DNA from: Paraeggerthella hominis
Lineage (GTDB): Bacteria > Actinomycetota > Coriobacteriia > Coriobacteriales > Eggerthellaceae
Assembly (NCBI RefSeq): GCF_021044775.1
Contig: NZ_JAJNOQ010000001.1
Span: 414,721 to 478,720, forward strand
Direction: 5' to 3'
Length of the DNA stretch: 64,000 nt
Positions 39,580 to 48,998 of the stretch are shown in pieces. The notes under the pieces are model-generated. The model did no database searches. It saw only the letters and a program-made list of their open reading frames with translations, and was not told the DNA's origin. Numbering within the stretch: position 1 is the first letter of the stretch; the number at the start of each line of letters is the position of its first letter. A program made the translations under genes and the position numbers.

Positions 39580-41451
39580 TCATTTGCGCAAGTCATATAG
39601 TTGAGAATTATACAACTCTGCGTAGAAACCGCCAAGTTCCAGCAATTCATCGTGCGACCCCTGCTCCACGATATCGCCGTCGCGTATGACCAAGATGAGG
39701 TCGGCGCGCTTGATGGTGGACAGCCGATGCGCGATCACGAACGAGGTGCGCCCGCGCATGAGGTTGTCCATGGCCTTCTGGATGCGCTCCTCGGTGCGCG
39801 TGTCGACGCTCGAGGTGGCTTCGTCCAAGATGAGCATGCGCCGGTCGGCCAAGATGGCACGCGCGATGGTCAGAAGCTGGCGCTGGCCTTGGCTGATGTT
39901 GCTGGCGTCCTCGTTGATCTCGGTATCGTAGCCCTGGGGAAGCGTCTGGACGAAATGGTGAACGTACGCAGCCTTCGCCGCCGCCTCCACCTCTTCGTCG
40001 GTCGCGTCCAGGTTGCCGTAGCGGATGTTCTCGCGAATCGTCCCGTTGAACAGCCACGTATCCTGCAGCACCATCCCGAACAAGCTGCGCACGTCGTCGC
40101 GCGCGAAGTCGCGAACGTCCACGCCGCCGATCCGTATCGCGCCGCCCTGAACGTCGTAGAACCGCATGAGAAGCTTCACCATGGTGGTCTTGCCCGCACC
40201 CGTAGGCCCTACCAGCGCGACGGTCTGCCCCGGAGCGACCCCGGCCGAAAAGTCCTTGATGACCGGGTTCTGGGCATCGTAGCCGAAGCGCACGTGATCG
40301 AACGACACGCGGCACTCGACGTCGGCCGTGCGCGCGGACACGTGCTCGGGCTCTTCCTCAGGCTGCTCCAGGAACCGGAAGATGCGCTCTCCCGCCGCCG
40401 CCATCTGCTGCAGCACGTTGGACACCTGCGTCAGCTGCGTGATGGGCTGCGTGAAGTTCTTGACGTACTGGATGAACGCCTGGATGTCGCCCACCGTGAT
40501 AACCCCTTGCACGGCCAGAAAGCTGCCGGCCACGGCCACGGCCACGTAACCCAGGTTTCCCACGAAGTTCATGATGGGCTGCATAAGGCCGCTGATGAAC
40601 TGCGATTTCCACGCCGACGCATACAGCCGCCCGTTCGTCTTGTTGAAGCTTTCGAGCGCGCCTTGCTCGCGGTTGAACGCCTTCACGATGGCGTGCCCCG
40701 AGAACGTCTCCTCCACCAAGCCGTTGATCTCGCCTAACGTGTTCTGCTGAGCCACGAAGTACTTCTGCGAACGCTTCACCACAACCAGAATGAGCACTAC
40801 CGACACGGGAAGGATGAGCACCGTGATCAGCGTCATAAGCGGGTTGATGCTCAGCATCATGACCAGCACGCCGATGATGGTCGTCACGGACGTGATGAGC
40901 TGGGTCACGCCCTGGTTCAGGCTCTGCCCCAGCGTGTCCACGTCGTTCGTGATGCGCGAAAGCGTATCGCCGACCCGCGTGCGCTCGAAGTACCCCATGG
41001 GCATGCGATCGATCTTTTCGGCGATAGCCCGGCGAAGCTGGTAACACGTACGCTGCGAGATCGAGCTCATCATCCAACCTTGGACGAACGAGCACGCTGC
41101 CGACAGCAGGTACAGGCCCAGCGTGAACGCCAAGATGCGCGCGATGGCGTCGAAATCGATCCCGCCCGAACCGTCGATCTTGGCGACGATGCCGTTGAAC
41201 AGCTCGGTCGTCGCAGTGGAGAGCACTTTCGGCCCCACGATATTGAAGACGGTCGATCCGATGGCGAACACGACCACCACCACGAGCGCCGCCTTGAAAC
41301 GCCCCATGAACGAGACGAGCTTGCCAAGCGTGCCCTTGAAATCCTTGGGCTTCTCGCCGGGCATCATGCGCCCCGCGGGCCCGTGACCGCCGAAGGGGCC
41401 ACGGCGCGGCGCCTCGGCCTGCTGCCGGTCGGAAGGCTTCCGTTCGCTCAT
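39580..41451 (-). CDS. ABC exporter, catalytic half (MsbA/BmrA-like)
   Basis: 623 residues. Transmembrane domain of six helices from about residue 55, then the nucleotide-binding domain: GPTGAGKTT (Walker A), SQGQRQL (signature), MLILDEATSSVD (complete Walker B with catalytic Glu) and AHRLSTI (H-loop). A 50-residue charged N-terminus precedes the first helix. It overlaps the other half-transporter by 4 bases and would pair with it. Its last codons lie inside the prophage right end, so the C-terminus could differ from the unoccupied locus. Confidence 0.85.
   Translation of the reverse strand: MSERKPSDRQQAEAPRRGPFGGHGPAGRMMPGEKPKDFKGTLGKLVSFMGRFKAALVVVVVFAIGSTVFNIVGPKVLSTATTELFNGIVAKIDGSGGIDFDAIARILAFTLGLYLLSAACSFVQGWMMSSISQRTCYQLRRAIAEKIDRMPMGYFERTRVGDTLSRITNDVDTLGQSLNQGVTQLITSVTTIIGVLVMMLSINPLMTLITVLILPVSVVLILVVVKRSQKYFVAQQNTLGEINGLVEETFSGHAIVKAFNREQGALESFNKTNGRLYASAWKSQFISGLMQPIMNFVGNLGYVAVAVAGSFLAVQGVITVGDIQAFIQYVKNFTQPITQLTQVSNVLQQMAAAGERIFRFLEQPEEEPEHVSARTADVECRVSFDHVRFGYDAQNPVIKDFSAGVAPGQTVALVGPTGAGKTTMVKLLMRFYDVQGGAIRIGGVDVRDFARDDVRSLFGMVLQDTWLFNGTIRENIRYGNLDATDEEVEAAAKAAYVHHFVQTLPQGYDTEINEDASNISQGQRQLLTIARAILADRRMLILDEATSSVDTRTEERIQKAMDNLMRGRTSFVIAHRLSTIKRADLILVIRDGDIVEQGSHDELLELGGFYAELYNSQLYDLRK
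39601..39607. other. Candidate attR core (TTGAGAA)
   Basis: TTGAGAA within the 3' end of the ABC-exporter gene, matching 4459-4465. An imperfect inverted repeat (CTATCCCAGATAG and TATCCT/AGGATA) at 39530-39560 between the integrase stop and this core may hold arm-type binding sites. Confidence 0.4.
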
Positions 41452-43610
41452 GCGGCATCACCTCCGTTCAGTTCCGCTTCGGAAAGCTGCGACATCGCGA
41501 TCTCCCGGTACTCCTCGCAAGACTCCATCAACTGCTCGTGCGTGCCCTTGCCCACCACGCGGCCTTCGTCGAGCACCACGATCAAATCGGCGTTCAAAAC
41601 CGTCGAAATGCGTTGCGCCACGATGACCACCGTCTTGTCGGACAGGCGCGCCGCCAGCTCGCGACGCAAAGCGGCGTCGGTTTTGTAGTCGAGCGCCGAG
41701 AAGCTGTCGTCGAACAGGTAGGCGCGCGCATCGGTTGCCAAGGCGCGGGCGATGGCCAGGCGCTGTCGCTGCCCGCCCGACACGTTCGTTCCGCCCTGCG
41801 AAACGCGGGCGTCCAACCCTTCCTCTTTGGAGGCGACGAATTCGCCGGCTTGGGCGATGGAGGCAGCCGTCTCGATGCGCTCGGGGGGCATGTCCTCGTT
41901 GCCGTACGCGATGTTCGAGCCGATAGTGCCGCTGAACAGGAACGACTCCTGAGGAACGTAGCCCAACTGAGCACGCAGGCAGTGCTGGCTCACGTGGCGC
42001 ACGTCAACGCCGTCCACCGTAACGGATCCGCAGGTCGCATCGTAAAAGCGCTCGATCAGCTTGATAATCGTGGACTTGCCCGATCCCGTGGAACCTATGA
42101 TGGCCGTGGTCTTGCCCGGCTCGGCCACGAAATCGACGTGCTCGAGCACGCATTCCTTGGAGTCGCCGTACTTGAAGCTCACGTCGTTGAATGCGATGGC
42201 CGCCCCGCCGGTACGCGCGGCCAGACGCTGGTCGCAGGCTTCGTCGGCGGGAGGGTCGCACACGGTCGGACGCGCATCGAGCACTTCGTTGATGCGCTGC
42301 GCGGCTACGTCGGCGCGCGGAAGCATGATGGATATCATGCCGATCATGAGAAAGCCCATGATGATGACCATCGAATAGGTGATGAACGCGATCAGGTCGC
42401 CGGTTTGAATGGCACCCGTATCGATGTAGCTGCCGCCCACCCATACGATCAGCACCGACACTACGTTCATGATCAGCATCATCAACGGCATCATGAACGT
42501 CATGACGCGGTTCGTGAACAGCTGGGTCTTCATCAGGTGCGTGCTAGCCTTGTCGAAGCGGGCCTCTTCGTACTCCTGGCGGTCGAACGCGCGAATGACG
42601 GGCAGCCCCGTGAGCATCTCGCGCGACACCAGGTTCACGCGATCGACAAGCGTCTGCATGATGCGGAACTTGGGCAGCGCCACGCGCATGAGCACCATGA
42701 TGACCGCGAAGATGACCGCCACGGCCGCAACGATGATCCAGCTCATCGACAGGCTGGTGCGCGAGATCATGATGATGCCGCCTATAGCCAGGATGGGAGC
42801 GTACAGCACCATGCGGAGCAGCATGACGATCACCATCTGCACCAGCTGGACGTCGTTGGTCCCGCGGGTAATGAGCGACGCGGCCGAGAAGCTTTGCACT
42901 TCGGCGTCCGAGAAGCCGACCACCTGGCGAAACAGCCGGGAACGCAAGCCCGCAGCCACCTTCGCGGCCGTGCGAGAGGCGATGAAGCCCACGCATACGG
43001 CGGCGACCATGCCCACGGCAGCAAGGCCCAGCATCAGCAGGCCCACGCGAATAAGATAACCCATCTGCATGTCGGACAGGTTGTAGCCAAGGCTTTCGTA
43101 TTCGGCTTTCGCGGCGGCGATGGCCTGCTGCTCGACGATGGCCTGGCCCTTGTCCCCTATCTGCTGTTCGGCTTGATCGCGCAGCGAAAGAACCTGGTCC
43201 TTCGTGACGACCCCCTCCCGATAGGCCTGCAGAGCCTGATCGAGATCGAAGTCGGGGATCTTGTCGGCGTAGTGGGCGATCACAAGCGGAACGGACACCA
43301 TCTTGTCGAGCGCGTCGATCTCCTTGCGCCCCTGGTCGTTGAGCCTGTACGTACCCTGCTCCGTCTGGTCGTAGGCAGCGCGGAACACCTGCTCGTCGTT
43401 TTCGGGCAACAGCATGGCTACGGCATCATGGGTCTTCGCGGTCATCTCCTCGGTCGCCGCATGCTCCACGCCCGACTGCTGGATGCCCACGTCCACGATC
43501 TGCGACGTGTAGTTCGGCAGGGCCAGATCGGTGGCCGCTTGGACGACAAGCAGGCATACGATGAGCGCCACCGCGAGTTTGCAGTTTTTCAGATAGCGAA
43601 TTATGCGCAC
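41448..43610 (-). CDS. ABC exporter, partner half with degenerate site
   Basis: 720 residues. Between the first two helices is an extracellular insertion of about 130 residues, longer than usual. The nucleotide-binding domain has GSTGSGKST and SGGQRQRLAIARAL, but the Walker B motif reads AYLFDDSFSALD, with Asp where the catalytic Glu should be. This asymmetry with the partner is characteristic of heterodimeric multidrug exporters. It overlaps the MarR gene and is likely regulated by it. Confidence 0.85.
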   Translation of the reverse strand: MRIIRYLKNCKLAVALIVCLLVVQAATDLALPNYTSQIVDVGIQQSGVEHAATEEMTAKTHDAVAMLLPENDEQVFRAAYDQTEQGTYRLNDQGRKEIDALDKMVSVPLVIAHYADKIPDFDLDQALQAYREGVVTKDQVLSLRDQAEQQIGDKGQAIVEQQAIAAAKAEYESLGYNLSDMQMGYLIRVGLLMLGLAAVGMVAAVCVGFIASRTAAKVAAGLRSRLFRQVVGFSDAEVQSFSAASLITRGTNDVQLVQMVIVMLLRMVLYAPILAIGGIIMISRTSLSMSWIIVAAVAVIFAVIMVLMRVALPKFRIMQTLVDRVNLVSREMLTGLPVIRAFDRQEYEEARFDKASTHLMKTQLFTNRVMTFMMPLMMLIMNVVSVLIVWVGGSYIDTGAIQTGDLIAFITYSMVIIMGFLMIGMISIMLPRADVAAQRINEVLDARPTVCDPPADEACDQRLAARTGGAAIAFNDVSFKYGDSKECVLEHVDFVAEPGKTTAIIGSTGSGKSTIIKLIERFYDATCGSVTVDGVDVRHVSQHCLRAQLGYVPQESFLFSGTIGSNIAYGNEDMPPERIETAASIAQAGEFVASKEEGLDARVSQGGTNVSGGQRQRLAIARALATDARAYLFDDSFSALDYKTDAALRRELAARLSDKTVVIVAQRISTVLNADLIVVLDEGRVVGKGTHEQLMESCEEYREIAMSQLSEAELNGGDAA

Positions 43611-44152
43611 GAAACGTCGCCGCCTTTCGCATCGGCAGGATGGTCCTCCCGCGCGTCATCGCAGAAAGGGCGGGATGCGCATCCCTCGCATGCCGACGCA
43701 GCTTCCAAGCCGCTGTGCTGCTCGCGGAACTCCGCCATCTTGCCCAAGATGCGCACCAGATGGCGCATGTCCTCTTCACCGACATGGGCTATGGCCCGGT
43801 CGATGTACTCGTCGCGAAGGCGCCTTCCCTCTTGCGCGAGGCGCTCCCCGTCCTGCGTGAGGCTGACGGTGACGCCCCGATAATCCCCGCCCAGACGGCG
43901 GCGCTCTATAAGGTTTTTGTCCTCAAGCGATCGAAGCGTCTGCGACAGCGCGCTGGGCGTCGTGCGCACGAACTCGGCCACGCGGTTAGGCCGCGCCTCT
44001 CCGTGGCGGCGAACCATCTCATCTACAGCCATGATCGTGCGCGCTTCCGAGGGCGTCATGCCATCGGGGGTCGGCGGCGTGAAGCTGCCGTGCCGCATGC
44101 GTCCCATGAGCTCGAAAAGCTCGCTTCTGATCTGTCCGAACGAATCAGGCAT
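43601..44152 (-). CDS. MarR-family transcriptional regulator
   Basis: 183 residues from an ATG with GAGAGGAACG upstream. Winged helix: PNRVAEFVRTTPSALSQTLRS, then LEDKNLIERRRLGGDYRGVTV. The C-terminus adds a cysteine group (CEGCASRPFCDD), which could sense redox or metal. First gene of the exporter operon; two palindromes in its leader are probable operators. Confidence 0.85.
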   Translation of the reverse strand: MPDSFGQIRSELFELMGRMRHGSFTPPTPDGMTPSEARTIMAVDEMVRRHGEARPNRVAEFVRTTPSALSQTLRSLEDKNLIERRRLGGDYRGVTVSLTQDGERLAQEGRRLRDEYIDRAIAHVGEEDMRHLVRILGKMAEFREQHSGLEAASACEGCASRPFCDDAREDHPADAKGGDVSCA

Positions 44153-44219
44153 ATCGTTCCTCTCATGCTGGGGAAGATTCCGCGCAATGCAAGCGGCGCA
44201 CCTTCCCATACCCCTGTAA

Positions 44220-44249
44220 TTTAGCTGCTAAACTTTAACATGAGTTAAA
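44220..44249 (-). promoter_or_regulatory. Two palindromic sites upstream of the MarR gene
   Basis: TTTAGCTGCTAAA (44220-44232) and TTTAACATGAGTTAAA (44234-44249), both perfect palindromes in the AT-rich leader of the exporter operon. Typical of self-regulating MarR genes. Confidence 0.55.
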
Positions 44250-44321
44250 TACTGCGTACCGAAATGTTTATTTGAACACAGAACCTGCATGCACCGCGAA
44301 CGGGGCATGAGGACGGCGGCT

Positions 44322-44447
44322 AGCTGCGGGCTGCCGCACGCGCCTTGATCGCCCCGGGATCGCGGAGTACGACTTGGCGCGAGCACCTGTCCGCCCCTTG
44401 GTTGCAGAGCGCGGCCTCGCGGGACGCCCCATCCGCCCCGCGATTGC
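44322..44447. repeat. Degenerate 42-bp tandem repeats
   Basis: Three successive 42-base units (about 44322-44363, 44364-44405, 44406-44447) that share GC[GA]A[TC]C-x3-GGGGCGG on the minus strand. They give a 14-residue repeat if translated. The stretch 44450-44600 holds no other structure apart from a GATTGCAC/GTGCAATC hairpin. No gene is convincing in 44250-44600. Confidence 0.5.
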
Positions 44448-44602
44448 ACGGCTGTGCAATCGTGCGAGTCCCCACGGGGCCGCAAAATCGCACGGGTGCT
44501 TCGCCCACCGCTGGGAACCGTCCGTCCCGTTCCGCACGAGAGCCCTCCCTTCCCCCTCGCACGCGGGAACACACGAGAATCAAAAGTTTTTGAAATTAGG
44601 TA

Positions 44603-44631
44603 TTGCGCGATTGGAAAACACCCGGTAGAAT
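44603..44631 (+). promoter_or_regulatory. Promoter of the tRNA-Asp pair
   Basis: -35 TTGCGC (44603-44608), 17-base spacer, -10 TAGAAT (44626-44631), 20 bases before the first tRNA. Confidence 0.6.
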
Positions 44632-44651
44632 AATCCGCGCTGCTGAAGCAA

Positions 44652-44728
<77 letters not shown>

Positions 44729-44748
44729 TTTACTTCACTGCCGCACCT

Positions 44749-44825
<77 letters not shown>

Positions 44826-44836
44826 TTTACTTGCAG

Positions 44837-44860
44837 AAGCCCGCTTTTGCGGGCTTTTTT
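44837..44860 (+). terminator. Terminator of the tRNA-Asp operon
   Basis: AAGCCCGC TTTT GCGGGCTT followed by TTTT, 12 bases after the second tRNA. Confidence 0.85.
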
Positions 44861-44878
44861 GCTGTCTGGTCCCCCGCT

Positions 44879-44901
44879 CTGTCAAAACGAACGAGTTTTG
44901 C
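44879..44901. repeat. 23-bp inverted repeat, left arm
   Basis: Perfect inverted match with 45000-45022. Each arm is itself near-palindromic (CAAAACGAACGAGTTTTG). The two arms enclose 98 bases with no gene. Confidence 0.85.
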
Positions 44902-44999
44902 GGCGATTTTCGACCCCTTGCAGGCGAAGCGCTCGAGCACGTATCTCATCGTACCAGGTCAGACGATCGACCTTAGCCTTTATCCTGATTCAAGGACCA

Positions 45000-45022
45000 G
45001 CAAAACTCGTTCGTTTTGACAG
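45000..45022. repeat. 23-bp inverted repeat, right arm
   Basis: Reverse complement of 44879-44901. Together they look like a MITE or a REP pair. Confidence 0.85.
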
Positions 45023-45121
45023 AACCGAAAGCTCTCCACCGCGCCAACAGCGCTCGAAACCAGGTACAAAAAACGCGGACGCACGAAGCGCCCGCGTTTG
45101 CACCGCGAAAACCTGCCGGAC

Positions 45122-45841
45122 TCAAACGGCCCGCTGGTCGATGCGGGTCGTAGTGACGACGCGCAGGATCCGTCCGTCGTCGCATGGATCCTCGTCAACC
45201 AGCGACGGCTCGCCGTTCTCCACCAAAAACGCCAGAGGCGCCGCGCAGCAGCCATCATCTTCGGAAGCGTTCGCCTGCGCGCAGCAAGCTTGCAGCAGCA
45301 CGTCGGGACGCAGCGACCCCGTAGGCTTCGACTCCAGCGAAAACGTCAGGACGGCTCCAGCAAGCTCCATCTCTCCCACCAGGAAGTCGGAAACCCGCAG
45401 AACCTTCTCCTTCTTCTTGCGAATCACGGTGATCTCTTCGGGCACCGGCAGCTGGGCGGGGGCGCAAGAGAGCAGCACCCGGTACGTGCCGATCGGATAC
45501 GCAGCCGAAGCCGCCGGCGTGCGCGCGTCGATGTAGACGCAATCCTTCACCATCAGGTCGGGGACGCTTGCATCCCGCAATGCCTCCAATGCCTCGTCAG
45601 GCGCTACGTAGCGCGTCATCTGCAAGTCGAACAGCTCGTGCGTGCCCCCTACGCCCACCGGAAGCGCAGCGCCGAACGCAATTTTCATGTGGGGAGAGAA
45701 TCCCTGGCTCACGGCAAACGGCAGTCCCGCGCGACGCACGGCGCGCTCGAGGGCGCGCGCCACCTCCAAGTGGGAGAGCAGCGCCAAGCGCCCCTGCTTG
45801 CAAAACGTCACGCGAAGGCGAAACAGGTTCGGATCAGACAT
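45122..45841 (-). CDS. TIGR03936/DUF2344 radical-SAM-linked protein
   Basis: 239 residues. FRLRVTFCKQGRLALLSHLE and SQGFSPHMKIAFGAALPVGV are the family signature. It has no radical-SAM cysteine motif and always accompanies the radical-SAM protein encoded just upstream, here with an 8-base overlap. In many bacteria it is fused to it. Function unknown; thought to act in RNA modification because of neighbours in other genomes (rng, rplU). Confidence 0.85.
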   Translation of the reverse strand: MSDPNLFRLRVTFCKQGRLALLSHLEVARALERAVRRAGLPFAVSQGFSPHMKIAFGAALPVGVGGTHELFDLQMTRYVAPDEALEALRDASVPDLMVKDCVYIDARTPAASAAYPIGTYRVLLSCAPAQLPVPEEITVIRKKKEKVLRVSDFLVGEMELAGAVLTFSLESKPTGSLRPDVLLQACCAQANASEDDGCCAAPLAFLVENGEPSLVDEDPCDDGRILRVVTTTRIDQRAV

Positions 45842-47813
45842 GAGCTTCCTCCTGACATTCGTCGGAGGCCGCCGGGGCATCCTCCGGAGCGGCGGCGTGC
45901 GCGCGAAGATCGGAATCCGGCGACTCCGGCTGCGCATTGGACCCGCTGGCCACGCGCGGCCGCGCCAGCTGGTTGTCCGCGCCAAGCGAAGGGCATGCGC
46001 CGCACGCAGAGCACGCCCCGAACGTACAGTCGGGCGTCGTGCGCTCCTGTTCGGCAAGCTTGCGCTCGCGCGCCAAAAAGCGCTCGGACACACCCGTGGT
46101 GATATGCGACCACGGCATAACCCGATCGGTGGGATAAGCCGTTTGCGCGATCGCTTCGGGATCGATGCCCACCTCCTGCGCGGCATCGCGCCAAGCCTGC
46201 GCGTTGAAATGCTCGGTCCACGCGTCGAACCGCGCGCCGCGCCGCCAGGCCGCCTCCACCCACGCCGCGGCTTCGCGTCCGGCACGGCTCATGACGGCCT
46301 CCACGAAGCTGGTGGAGGGATCGTGCCAATGCACGTCGATCGCACGGTACTTGATCGAGTTGCGCAGCAGGTTCACGCGTCGCAACGCTTCCTCGGGAGG
46401 AATCTGCCCGTCCCACTGAAACGGGGTCTGGGCCTTCGGAACGAACAGCGCGCATGAAACGCTCATGCGCAAGCTGCCGCGCTGCTCGGGCGGCGTCGCG
46501 GCCTTCATGCGGTCGTACGCGCGCTGCGCCAAGCTGGCGATACCCTTGATGTCCTCGTCAGTTTCGGTAGGCAGGCCGATCATGAAGTAGAGCTTGCAGC
46601 GACGCCAGCCCGCCGAGAACGCGGCGTCGAGCGCGCCGAACAGGTCGTCCTCCGTCACGTTCTTGTTGATAACGTCGCGCAAACGCTGGGTGCCGGCCTC
46701 CGGCGCGAAGGTGAGACCACCCTTCTTCTGGCCCGCCACCAGCTCGGCCATGTCCACGCCGAACGAGTCAAGGCGCTGCGAAGGCACCGAGATGCGCACG
46801 CCTTTCCCGTCGCACGCACGGTTCAGTCGCGTAAGAATGTCGGCGATCTGCGAATGATCCGTCGAGGAAAGCGAGGTCAGGCTCACCTCGTCGTAACCGG
46901 TTTCGGCCAGACCCGACACCACCGAAGCCACCACGTTGTCCGCCGATCGCTCGCGCACGGGACGATACATCATGCCTGCCTGGCAGAACCGGCACCCGCG
47001 CGCGCAGCCGCGCAGGATCTCGACGTTCAGACGATCGTGCACCACTTCCGTGAACGGCACGACGCACGGTTCCCAACCGGGGCTTTCGGCAAAGCCTTCG
47101 AACAGGCGCTTGTCGATGCGCGCGGGCGCCTCCACCTCCAGCGGCTCGATCCACGAACCCTCCTGCTGCGCCGTCGCCTCGTCGCGCCAACGGTACAGCG
47201 AGGGCACGTAGCAACCCGGCTGCTGGGCAAGCGTGCGCAGAATGTCGGCACGCGCCGCGCCTTCCGATCGCATGCGCCTGACAATGGCCAAGTATTCCGG
47301 CAACGCCTCCTCCCCTTCCCCGATACTGAGGAAGTCGAAGAACGGGGCGTACGGCTCGGGATTGAAGGCGCAGGGTCCGCCGCCCATCACGAACGGATCG
47401 TCTTGCGCGCGATCCTTCGCATGCAGCGCGATGCCCGCTAGGTCGAGCGTCTCCAGCACGTTCGTGGCGGCAAGCTCGTGCGGCAGCGTGATGCCCACTG
47501 CGTCGAACGACGCCACCGGCGCGCAGCTCTCGATGCTGAACAGCGGCAAGCCTTCGGCGCGCAGTGTGTCGCACATGTCCGAAGCCGGAAGGAAGGCGCG
47601 CTCCGCAGCCATGCCCTCCTGGGCGTTCACCGCGTTCACCAGAATGCGCAGCGCCTGGTTGGCCTGGCCCAACTCGTACGTGTCGGGATACACCATGCAG
47701 AAGCGAAAGTCTGCTTCGGGCTTGTAAACGCAGCCGTACTCATGGTTTAGATAGCGAGCAGGACGCTCTGCATGGACAAGCAGCGGCTCGAGCTGCGGCC
47801 AAAGATCCTTCAT
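45834..47813 (-). CDS. TIGR03960 radical SAM protein with B12-binding-type domain
   Basis: 659 residues from the ATG at 47813, after GAGGGGAA. An N-terminal cobalamin-binding-like domain (about 20-190) is followed by the radical-SAM core with C-x3-C-x2-C in GCARGCRFCQAGMMYRPVRE. The C-terminus (after residue 590) is disordered and also contains CTFGACSACGACPS, a possible second iron-sulfur site. It forms a pair with the DUF2344 gene. The substrate is not known. Confidence 0.85.
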   Translation of the reverse strand: MKDLWPQLEPLLVHAERPARYLNHEYGCVYKPEADFRFCMVYPDTYELGQANQALRILVNAVNAQEGMAAERAFLPASDMCDTLRAEGLPLFSIESCAPVASFDAVGITLPHELAATNVLETLDLAGIALHAKDRAQDDPFVMGGGPCAFNPEPYAPFFDFLSIGEGEEALPEYLAIVRRMRSEGAARADILRTLAQQPGCYVPSLYRWRDEATAQQEGSWIEPLEVEAPARIDKRLFEGFAESPGWEPCVVPFTEVVHDRLNVEILRGCARGCRFCQAGMMYRPVRERSADNVVASVVSGLAETGYDEVSLTSLSSTDHSQIADILTRLNRACDGKGVRISVPSQRLDSFGVDMAELVAGQKKGGLTFAPEAGTQRLRDVINKNVTEDDLFGALDAAFSAGWRRCKLYFMIGLPTETDEDIKGIASLAQRAYDRMKAATPPEQRGSLRMSVSCALFVPKAQTPFQWDGQIPPEEALRRVNLLRNSIKYRAIDVHWHDPSTSFVEAVMSRAGREAAAWVEAAWRRGARFDAWTEHFNAQAWRDAAQEVGIDPEAIAQTAYPTDRVMPWSHITTGVSERFLARERKLAEQERTTPDCTFGACSACGACPSLGADNQLARPRVASGSNAQPESPDSDLRAHAAAPEDAPAASDECQEEAHV

Positions 47814-47898
47814 CGGAATTTCCCCTCTTCGAATGCGGGATGAGCAAAAACAAGCAGAACACCGGGGACCGAGCAGGCCCCCGGAACAAAAGTGCGAA

Positions 47899-48984
47899 CT
47901 AGCGGCCCTTGACCGCGCCGCCTCCCGGGCGCACGCCGCCGACCGCCTGCGCGGCTTTGGCGCGCACGGCCTCCACGGCCTTGGCACCGGTGGCCTGCGC
48001 CTTCTGAGCCGCGCGCTTCGCGGCGGCTTGGACCACCTTGTCGCGGGCGGAAGCCACGGCATCGGTCAGCCTACCCAAGTTCGGGCCGCCTTCGTAGTAT
48101 TCGATCGCGGCACGGCCCATAGCCTGCGTGCCCGTGTACCCGATCGCCGCCTTCACGGCCCAGCCGAGCGCGGGAACGAACGCCACCAGCTGACGAGCGA
48201 CCGCGCGGCACGCGAACGCGCCGCCCACCAACGCCGCCAGCTCCTTGACGCGCTCCATGTTGAGCTCCTCGCCATAGGCGGCGGCTATCATGAGCAGCAT
48301 CTTCGCCTGGTTGAGCGTCATGACGGGCATATCGGCACCCGGAATGATAACCAGCAAGCCCACGCCCGCGTTCTGCAAGGACGTCGCGTTCACGGCTTCC
48401 ATAGACAGCGGCTTGCGCACGAACGGGAACGCCAGCGCACAGGCAAGGCGCTTCTCGTTGCAGGCATCGATGACCCAGCCCCCCATGCGCTCCGAAAGCG
48501 ACGCGGCCCTTGCGTCGTCGAGCGCGTACGGCTCGGTCAAAGGCTGCGCGGCAGACGGGTCCTCTCCTTCAGCGGGCAGCTGCTTGGGCTGCACGATCTT
48601 CGGCGAAACCACATCGCCGTCCGGAATAGGGAAGCCAGAGGCCCGCGCTATGTCGGAAACCAGCTCCGGCAACGTGGTCACAACCATGACCGGCACGCCG
48701 ACCGCGCGCACGTGCTGAGCGCACACGCCCACCTGATCGCCCAGTCCCGCCACGATAACCGCCATGTCGTCGCCCGCGTACGGCACGAACGGACGGCCGT
48801 CCAGGTACGTCAGCGACACGCGCGCATGCGCGGACGCGCTGGCGAACGCCTGGCGTACGTGCGCCTGCACGTCGCCGGGAGCGGTGTCGTCCAGGTACAC
48901 GCTCACTGAAATGGAAGTGCGACGAGCCTCGTCGATATTGGTGGCCTCGTCGATAACCGCCTTGACGTCAACGGGTAGCTGCAT
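47899..48984 (-). CDS. YcjF/DUF697-type membrane-associated protein
   Basis: 361 residues from the ATG at 48984. An N-terminal about 110-residue domain contains VYLDDTAPGDVQAHVRQAFA; a second, P-loop-less part follows, then the DUF697 helical region (VGLLVIIPGADMPVMTLNQAKMLLMIAAAYG) and a Lys/Ala-rich tail. DUF697 often sits behind GTPase domains; none is present here. Located directly behind rodA, so linked to envelope growth by position only. Confidence 0.65.
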   Translation of the reverse strand: MQLPVDVKAVIDEATNIDEARRTSISVSVYLDDTAPGDVQAHVRQAFASASAHARVSLTYLDGRPFVPYAGDDMAVIVAGLGDQVGVCAQHVRAVGVPVMVVTTLPELVSDIARASGFPIPDGDVVSPKIVQPKQLPAEGEDPSAAQPLTEPYALDDARAASLSERMGGWVIDACNEKRLACALAFPFVRKPLSMEAVNATSLQNAGVGLLVIIPGADMPVMTLNQAKMLLMIAAAYGEELNMERVKELAALVGGAFACRAVARQLVAFVPALGWAVKAAIGYTGTQAMGRAAIEYYEGGPNLGRLTDAVASARDKVVQAAAKRAAQKAQATGAKAVEAVRAKAAQAVGGVRPGGGAVKGR

Positions 48985-48998
48985 AACCGCCTTCTTCC

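Larger units (their letters stand above)
4459..39607. mobile_element. Siphovirus-type prophage, about 35 kb, with composite lysogeny region
   Basis: A continuous block carries lysis, tail, head, packaging, replication, repressor and integrase genes. A tyrosine integrase stops 70 bases from the right end, and the right end coincides with the 3' end of an ABC-exporter gene. Structural genes are all minus-strand. Accessory cargo sits at 25.1-27.4 kb. Two integrases and two repressor modules show that the right third is composite, so 31-34.3 kb and 34.4-39.6 kb may derive from different elements. Confidence 0.8.

Noticed and set aside
44228..44593. Protein-coding genes in the gap before the tRNA-Asp genes
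   Set aside because: No frame has a ribosome-binding site; the only regularity is the 42-bp repeat.
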